This document shows, in pieces, positions 33,837 through 38,523 of a stretch of DNA of 38,523 nucleotides (its first letter is position 1; the number at the start of each line of letters is the position of its first letter). Where the stretch lies: assembly GCA_017432685.1 (NCBI GenBank), contig JAFRIR010000146.1:1-38523 (forward strand). The letters run 5' to 3'. Source of the DNA: Flexilinea sp. Lineage in GTDB: Bacteria > Chloroflexota > Anaerolineae > Anaerolineales > Anaerolineaceae. The notes beneath the pieces were generated by a model. The model saw only the letters and a program-made list of their open reading frames with translations, did not search any database and was not told the origin of the DNA. The position numbers and the translations under genes were made by a program.

Positions 33837-33963
33837 AAAGTATATCATACCGTGCCCATTAAATGTCCATCAAAACTGAAACTGATTTGACGTGATGCTA
33901 TGATAATATCCGTATTGAATAACAATACGCTTATAACACCCTGATTCGCAGTGAGGAAAGAAT

Positions 33964-34080
33964 ATGAGCACTTGGGCAGGGGTGTGGGGGCCGCCTGGCC
34001 CCCACAATTACCGGCGCGGGAAGCGGCACGGAATTGCAAGGAACCTTTATTCCCGCGCCTTGCGAAGCGCTCTAATCTAA
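33964..34080 (+). CDS. Doubtful 38-residue ORF
   Basis: ATG 33964 follows GAGGAAAG at a suitable distance and the frame runs to TAA 34078-34080. The product (MSTWAGVWGPPGPHNYRRGK...) is Gly/Pro/Arg-rich and is set by the two GC-rich hairpins in the DNA, so the frame may be accidental. No family recognised. Confidence 0.2.
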   Translation: MSTWAGVWGPPGPHNYRRGKRHGIARNLYSRALRSALI

Positions 34081-34182
34081 TTGCAAAGCATATAATTAAT
34101 TGAGCTCATATAGTAAAAAAACGGAGAAGGCACATTGGCTTTATAATCAAGATATAGTGTATTTTATGGGAGAACTTTACAC

Positions 34183-35097
34183 ATGATGAAAACAGAACGT
34201 CTGATCCTGCGCCGCTGGGAAGAAAGCGATGCGGAGAGTTTATATGAATACGCCAAAGATCCTGATATAGGTCCGATTGCGGGCTGGCCGCCGCATAAGA
34301 ACATCGAGGAAAGCAAAGATGTGATCAGGAATGCCCTGAGCGGCAAAGAGGCTTATGCCATCTGTCTGAAAACGGACAACAGAGCGATCGGCGCAATCGA
34401 GCTGAAACTTTATGGGGGACGCGGAAATGATCTTGCGACCGGAGAGTCTGAATGCGAACTGGGGTACTGGCTCGGAAAACCGTTCTGGGGGCAGGGCATC
34501 ATGCCGGAGGCTGTCCGGGAGATGCTCCGTCACGCTTTTGAAGATATCGGCATGACGAAGGTTTGGTGTGCATTTTATGAAGGCAACATGAAATCGAAAC
34601 GGGTACAGGAAAAAGTCGGATTCCGCTATCAGTGGAAGTCGGAAAATGTGGATGTACCGTTGATACATGAAAAGCGAACCGGGCATGTGAGTTCCATCAC
34701 CAAAGACCAATGGCAGTGGGACAGGCTGTATACGGCAGCCGCGGCTGTCAGAAATGAACGCAGGATATCTGATTACGTCACCTGTGGTGAGGTTTCGGCT
34801 GCCATTCTTTCCGGCAGCGGCAGGATCTACACCGGTGTATGTATCGACACCTGCTCCACGCTCGGTATTTGTGCGGAACGGAATGCCATCTTCAATATGA
34901 TCACAAACGGCGAGCAGGAAATAAAGAAGGTGATCGCTATCATGCCTGACGGTTCCAGCGGTGCACCGTGCGGAGCCTGCCGGGAACTGATGGTGCAGCT
35001 GATGCCGGAGACATACAAAAGTGTCGAAATCATGATGGACTGCAAACAGGAGCGAATTATGACCCTCGGTGAGCTGACGCCTGAGTGGTGGATATGA
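34183..35097 (+). CDS. GNAT acetyltransferase fused to a cytidine deaminase-like domain
   Basis: A 304-residue two-domain protein. Residues 1-175 form a RimJ/RimL-like GNAT domain, with TERLILRRW at the start, ELGYWLGKPFWGQGIMPEAV as the acetyl-CoA loop region, and VQEKVGF at the end. Residues of about 185-304 form a zinc deaminase domain: GVCIDTCSTLGICAERNA (Cys-Ala-Glu zinc and proton-shuttle motif) and APCGACREL (the other two zinc cysteines), as in cytidine and blasticidin-S deaminases. It could modify a nucleoside and a small amine, or inactivate a nucleoside antibiotic by two routes; that is inference. ATG 34183 or 34186 is possible, with GGGAGA about 10 nt upstream. Confidence 0.88.
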   Translation: MMKTERLILRRWEESDAESLYEYAKDPDIGPIAGWPPHKNIEESKDVIRNALSGKEAYAICLKTDNRAIGAIELKLYGGRGNDLATGESECELGYWLGKPFWGQGIMPEAVREMLRHAFEDIGMTKVWCAFYEGNMKSKRVQEKVGFRYQWKSENVDVPLIHEKRTGHVSSITKDQWQWDRLYTAAAAVRNERRISDYVTCGEVSAAILSGSGRIYTGVCIDTCSTLGICAERNAIFNMITNGEQEIKKVIAIMPDGSSGAPCGACRELMVQLMPETYKSVEIMMDCKQERIMTLGELTPEWWI

Positions 35098-35187
35098 GGA
35101 GAAACGATAGAAAGCGTGAACCCGGAATTGCCCGCTGCGGGTCGGCTGTTTTTTTGTTCCGGAATTAACATCGAAAGGATTGCAGAC

Positions 35188-36165
35188 ATGAACTATTTAC
35201 ACGAGATCCCCGTTACGGATATTGAAGGAATTCGAATCGGACAGGTCGAAAATACAGGAGCCGGAACCGGGCTGACGGTTCTGATCAATGAAAACGGGAT
35301 GAGCGCCGGGCTGGATGTCCGGGGTGGTGGTCCCGCTTCCCGGGAAAGTGAACTGCTGAAACCGCTTGCGGCTGCTCAGGTCATTCATGCCATTGTTCTT
35401 TCCGGCGGCAGCGCCTTCGGGCTTGGGGCAGCAAACGGGGTGATGCGGTATCTTGAAGAACACGGAGTCGGTTTTGACGTGGGTGTGACGAAGGTCCCGC
35501 TGGTGGTCCAGTCTGATTTGTTTGATTTGACGGTCGGAGATCCCTTTGTCCGGCCGGATGCGGCGATGGGTTATGAAGCGGCACGGCTCGCCTTTGAAGC
35601 GCCGAATTACCGGGACGGGAATTTTGGCGCCGGGTGCGGTGCAACGGTCGGAAAATTCGGCGGGATGGAAACCTGCATGAAATCGGGTATCGGTTCTTAT
35701 GCCATACAAATCGGCGGCCTGCAGCTTGCCGCGGTTGTGGCGGTCAATGCGATCGGTGACGTCTATGACTGGCGAACCGGGCAGAAGGCCGCGGGTCTGC
35801 TGACGCCGGATAAGACCGGCTTCCGGGATACGATGGAACTGCTGACCGGCAGCATCGATGTGGTGGACAACCGTTTTGTTGAGAATACAACGCTTGGGGT
35901 GATCATCACCAACGCTCAGTTCAGCAAGTCTCAGCTATGCAAGATCGCCGGAATGGCACATGACGGTTATGCACGCTCCATTCGTCCGGTGCATACCTCG
36001 GTGGACGGGGACAGCATTTATGCCGTGTCTGTCGGCACAGTCTCTGCGGACCAGGACCTGGTCGGATCCCTCGCAGCAGAGGTGATGAGTGAAGCGATCC
36101 TTCGGGCGGTTTTCAGCGCCGAAAGCGCTTATGGCTTCCCGGCGGCAAAAGACCTGAAGCTATAG
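35188..36165 (+). CDS. P1-family (DmpA/NylC-like) peptidase
   Basis: A 325-residue protein from ATG 35188, which has GAAAGGA eight nt upstream; a GTG at 35116 would add an atypical leader. Family signatures are VLSGGSAFGLGAANGVM, NFGAGCGATVGK, AVVAVNAIGDVYD, the self-cleavage and nucleophile region FVENTTLGVIITNA, and AHDGYARSIRPVHTSVDGD. Members are N-terminal nucleophile hydrolases that cut themselves and then act as aminopeptidases or amide hydrolases on short peptides or oligomers. It looks intact. It is on the plus strand 90 nt after the GNAT-deaminase gene and may share its transcript. Confidence 0.9.
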   Translation: MNYLHEIPVTDIEGIRIGQVENTGAGTGLTVLINENGMSAGLDVRGGGPASRESELLKPLAAAQVIHAIVLSGGSAFGLGAANGVMRYLEEHGVGFDVGVTKVPLVVQSDLFDLTVGDPFVRPDAAMGYEAARLAFEAPNYRDGNFGAGCGATVGKFGGMETCMKSGIGSYAIQIGGLQLAAVVAVNAIGDVYDWRTGQKAAGLLTPDKTGFRDTMELLTGSIDVVDNRFVENTTLGVIITNAQFSKSQLCKIAGMAHDGYARSIRPVHTSVDGDSIYAVSVGTVSADQDLVGSLAAEVMSEAILRAVFSAESAYGFPAAKDLKL

Positions 36166-36410
36166 GGCGCCTCTAAAACATCCCGGGCGGGGGTATGGGA
36201 TGGACAGAGAAAAATGGATGAACACCTCTAAAAACTCATGAGCGGGGGTATGGGCTGTCCCTTCGGAAGGATGGAAGAACTCAGGAATCTAAAAACTCAT
36301 GAGCGGGGGTATGGGGGCGGCAGCCCCCGGAAACCTCCCGATGAGATTCAGAGAATTGATTCTCTGAATCTCATCGGGACAAAGAAAAATTGAAAATTTT
36401 AAGGTTCCCC
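36165..36410. repeat. Palindromic intergenic element, compound copy 4 (inverted)
   Basis: Three starts of the element follow one another: GGGCGCCTCTAAAA at 36165, CACCTCTAAAAACTCATGAG near 36220, and CTAAAAACTCATGAG near 36291. The first two units keep GCGGGGGTATGGG but lack the central palindrome. The third is complete, with the GGGGGCGGCAGCCCCC hairpin, the palindrome of about 36343-36378 (centre AGAATTGATTCT), and a closing TTTTAAGGTTCCCC. It occupies most of the 337-nt gap after the P1-family gene. The G-runs could form a quadruplex. Confidence 0.75.
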
Positions 36411-36502
36411 TTAATAATGCTGAAGCGAGTATTCCTTATCGCCCCTTTTTGCTTCCGATTTTTCTTATAAATGGCATAGTAGTTGCAATTAACAAGATTA
36501 TT

Positions 36503-37693
36503 ATGCGTGGAAAATATTCAATTGTTCTTCCCATTGCGGCGATCCTTTCCGGGGTCGTGCTGGAACTGAATTCGCTTGGACTCCTCGGGAACTCTCTCCC
36601 GAAAGATATTTTGTTGAACGTATGGCCGGCGATCCTGATTTTTGTCGGTCTGGACCTGTTGTTCTCTCAGCGCCGCCTGATCGGTTCTCTTGTTGTCCTG
36701 TTCACCGGTGCGGCTGTCCTCAGCACACAGTTTATGCCCGGAGGGACCAATAATCCGATATGGCAGTTCTTCCTCAAAGCGTGGCCGATCCTGCTGATCC
36801 TGTTTGGGATCGACTGGATCTTTGCGGGGAGGAGCATCATCAACACAGCGGTGATCATTGCTCTTGTGATCATCATCATATACGTTCTGTTTGCGGCGCT
36901 GGACGTGCCGGTCATGCAGAAGCTGCCCTTCAACATTGATCTGAAGTCTATCATCCCTACATCCACTTTCAGTGGTGTTCTGCCGGGGCAGGGCGGTTCG
37001 CAGCCCTGGAACAATAACCAGATGCCGGCAGCTCCTGTCAGTCAGCCGGTTCCGGAGACGGTCCAGCCCATTGTCATCACGCCGGACGGTCAGGTGAGCA
37101 TTGCCATCCCTGCACAGCAGGAGGCTGCTTTGAACCTGAATGCCGCATCCGGGAAGATCTCGCTCAAGAATGGCGGAAATACGCCTCAATTTGTCAGTGG
37201 GACGATCAAGCTGGATGGGACAGAGACCCTAACGCAGAATGCCGACCTGAACGGGCCCACCGCGCAGTACTCCTTACACAGCAGCGGAAATGCCGCCGCT
37301 TCTGACAGGTCCAACTGGGATCTTGCCCTTTCGTCAAGCCGCACCGCTGCTCTCAATGCCGTGCTGAACAGCGGCTATATCAAGGCGGATCTGCGTTCGA
37401 TGAACCTCAGCGCTGTCAACATTGAAAATAAATACGGCCCCATCGATGTGATGGTGCCGCGTTCAACTGCCGCCACGATCCGAATCAATGCCTCAAACGG
37501 TGACATCCGGGTTTACATTCCCGGCGGAACCGGCATCAACTGTTCCATCAGCGGAACCGGATCCGTTGACTTTCCGCAGTACAGTTATAACTGGTCGGGA
37601 AACGTGCTTTCACCGCGCCGTCAGATGCAGAACATCATCAATGTTGAGATCATGTCCAACAACGGACGGGTGCAGATCATAGAAAGTGAATAA
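36503..37693 (+). CDS. LiaF-like membrane protein (cell-envelope stress type)
   Basis: A 396-residue protein from ATG 36503. Only weak ribosome binding is visible, and a TTG at 36449 is an alternative start. The first 135 residues hold four to five membrane helices with the LiaI/LiaF-like repeat VWPAILIFVGLDLLF and AWPILLILFGIDWIFAG. A Pro/Gln-rich linker (about 175-200) follows. The rest is a beta-rich 'toastrack'-type domain (ENKYGPIDVMVPRSTAATI, NGDIRVYIPGG) as in LiaF and DUF4097 proteins. Such proteins sense or damp envelope stress. No two-component partner lies next to it. Its 3' end overlaps the convergent cdsA by 17 bp. Confidence 0.82.
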   Translation: MRGKYSIVLPIAAILSGVVLELNSLGLLGNSLPKDILLNVWPAILIFVGLDLLFSQRRLIGSLVVLFTGAAVLSTQFMPGGTNNPIWQFFLKAWPILLILFGIDWIFAGRSIINTAVIIALVIIIIYVLFAALDVPVMQKLPFNIDLKSIIPTSTFSGVLPGQGGSQPWNNNQMPAAPVSQPVPETVQPIVITPDGQVSIAIPAQQEAALNLNAASGKISLKNGGNTPQFVSGTIKLDGTETLTQNADLNGPTAQYSLHSSGNAAASDRSNWDLALSSSRTAALNAVLNSGYIKADLRSMNLSAVNIENKYGPIDVMVPRSTAATIRINASNGDIRVYIPGGTGINCSISGTGSVDFPQYSYNWSGNVLSPRRQMQNIINVEIMSNNGRVQIIESE

Positions 37694-38489
37694 ATTCAAA
37701 AACGTAATAAGCCACGGGCATGGCGAAGAAACAGGAATCAAAACGGTCGAAAAAACCGCCATGTCCGGGGATCAGGTTGGATGAATCCTTGACGCCATAA
37801 CAGCGTTTGATCATGGATTCACCGTAATCCCCCAGCGGACCGCTGATGGAAACCGCTGCGGCGAGAATCAGGATCTGATGCAGTTCCAGAATTGCCCGCA
37901 CCTGAGGGATCAGCAGCCGGGCCAGCGCGGCCACCAGCATGGTGAAGAGGATCCCGCCGAAAAAGCCTTCCCAGGTCTTTTTCGGACTGACGATCTTGAA
38001 CATCTTATGTTTCCCGATGGCACGACCGATCGTGAATGCCCCTACATCGTTACCCCAGACCATGAAAATCACCAGCAGAAATTTGACTGCTCCATCCGGA
38101 AGCTGCCGCAGAGAGACCATGTAGCCGCCCAGCCATCCGATATAAACCATCCCGGTGGTCAGCACCACAAAACTCAGCGCGGATTTCGGGACTTCCTGTT
38201 CACACAAAATTGTCCCGCACAGCATTGCGCCCATGATGCAAAACGTCAGTGTACGGTGGGATGCATCAATGCCGATGAACCAGCGGGCGAGGATCAGCAC
38301 GATCACAGAGACCACCAGCAGGATCAGCGGCGTGCGGATGCCGTCATGCCGGTCAAAAATGCGCCCGAATTCCCAGGCGGAAATGCCGCAGATCACCAGA
38401 ACCACCGCCAAAAACGGCAGTCCCCCGATGATAGCTGTCCCGACGATCACCGGAACAAGCACACACGCGCTGAGAACCCGAGCCTTCAT
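37677..38489 (-). CDS. cdsA: Phosphatidate cytidylyltransferase
   Basis: A 270-residue multi-span membrane enzyme that makes CDP-diacylglycerol from phosphatidate and CTP, the precursor of phospholipids. It has about seven hydrophobic helices. The family motifs are SPKKTWEGFFGG (about 168-179) and, near the C-terminus, GPLGDYGESMIKRCYGVKD plus LIPGHGGFFDRFDS. The second block is the CdsA signature S-x(2)-K-R-x(4)-K-D ... PGHGGxxDRxD. The length is normal. ATG 38489 is preceded by GGAG at about 5 nt and by a heptamer repeat at the window end. The gene is convergent with the LiaF-like gene. Confidence 0.95.
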   Translation of the reverse strand: MKARVLSACVLVPVIVGTAIIGGLPFLAVVLVICGISAWEFGRIFDRHDGIRTPLILLVVSVIVLILARWFIGIDASHRTLTFCIMGAMLCGTILCEQEVPKSALSFVVLTTGMVYIGWLGGYMVSLRQLPDGAVKFLLVIFMVWGNDVGAFTIGRAIGKHKMFKIVSPKKTWEGFFGGILFTMLVAALARLLIPQVRAILELHQILILAAAVSISGPLGDYGESMIKRCYGVKDSSNLIPGHGGFFDRFDSCFFAMPVAYYVFEFIHFL

Positions 38490-38501
38490 ATAAACTCCAT
38501 T

Positions 38502-38522
38502 TTTAGGGTTTAGGGTTTAGGG
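38502..38522. repeat. Heptamer microsatellite (TTTAGGG)3 at the window edge
   Basis: Three exact copies of TTTAGGG just upstream of the cdsA ribosome binding site. The array may continue past the end of the window. Confidence 0.7.
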
Positions 38523-38523
38523 G

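Larger units (their letters stand above)
33789..34182. other. 394-nt intergenic region with GC-rich hairpins
   Basis: A divergent region between the 1032-residue protein gene and the GNAT-deaminase gene. It contains GTGGGGGCCGCCTGGCCCCCAC-type and GGCGCGGGAA...TTCCCGCGCC inverted repeats (about 33978-34060). The first block resembles the GGGGGTATGGGGGC part of the 132-bp element family and may be a diverged relic. A 38-codon frame spans the hairpins (33964-34080) and is listed separately. Confidence 0.5.

Noticed and set aside
35100..35160. Terminator after the GNAT-deaminase gene
   Set aside because: The hairpin CCCGCTGCGGG has only a 4-bp stem and is separated from the T-run by TCGGCTG, so support is poor.

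Overview
This 38.5 kb chromosomal window is from an anaerobic bacterium, most likely an Anaerolineaceae-type Chloroflexota of gut, rumen or sediment origin. That placement is inferred from gene content: a C-terminal sortase preceded by an LPATGF motif, a response regulator with a SARP-like output domain, secreted papain-like peptidases with a lectin-like tail, and a CXXC small protein / polyferredoxin / thioredoxin-lipoprotein module. No rRNA or tRNA gene was recognised. TGA, TAA and TAG are all used as ordinary stops.

Left part (1-7.93 kb): an AT-richer, decaying accessory region. It holds an intact large serine recombinase (926-2608), the in-frame 3' remnant of a second recombinase (about 5482-5571), an IstB remnant, an ABC-permease tail, a response-regulator tail, a lipoprotein gene broken by a frameshift, an AlbA_2/Schlafen-type ATP-binding regulator with a clear promoter/operator, a YbaK-type deacylase and an AAA_14/DUF4143 ATPase. 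A nested inverted repeat at 3842-3961 resembles an integron attC site in shape.

Central part (8.0-27.1 kb, nearly all minus strand): a secreted-protein and peptidase island. In transcription order: a ParB-like/pseudo-HAD fusion and a small HAD phosphatase; a LytS-type histidine kinase and SARP-type response regulator (overlapping genes); a small secreted protein; a zinc-ribbon membrane protein; a subtilisin-like protease; an adhesin carrying its own LPATG motif and sortase domain; a papain-like peptidase; a 977-residue protein with a predicted permuted papain-fold (PPPDE/LRAT-like) domain; a second papain-like peptidase; a nonsense-interrupted M13 peptidase fragment; and another secreted protein.

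Right part (27.2-38.5 kb): a thiol/electron-transfer operon (49-residue CXXC protein, polyferredoxin, thioredoxin-like lipoprotein), a 1032-residue paralogue of the 977-residue protein followed by a GNAT acetyltransferase, then a GNAT-cytidine deaminase fusion, a P1-family peptidase, a LiaF-like membrane protein and CdsA.

Intergenic repeats punctuate the island. One family of about 132 bp has imperfect terminal inverted repeats and a central 20-bp-arm palindrome (copies near 9.5, 27.1, 30.1 and 36.2 kb). A second is built from GGGACAGTCCC palindromes. There are also heptamer microsatellites beside two start codons. A 20-codon collapsed copy of the papain-like gene survives at 27262-27321. The best candidate for a new system is the pair of permuted papain-fold proteins with their partner genes (a papain-like peptidase for one, a GNAT for the other).
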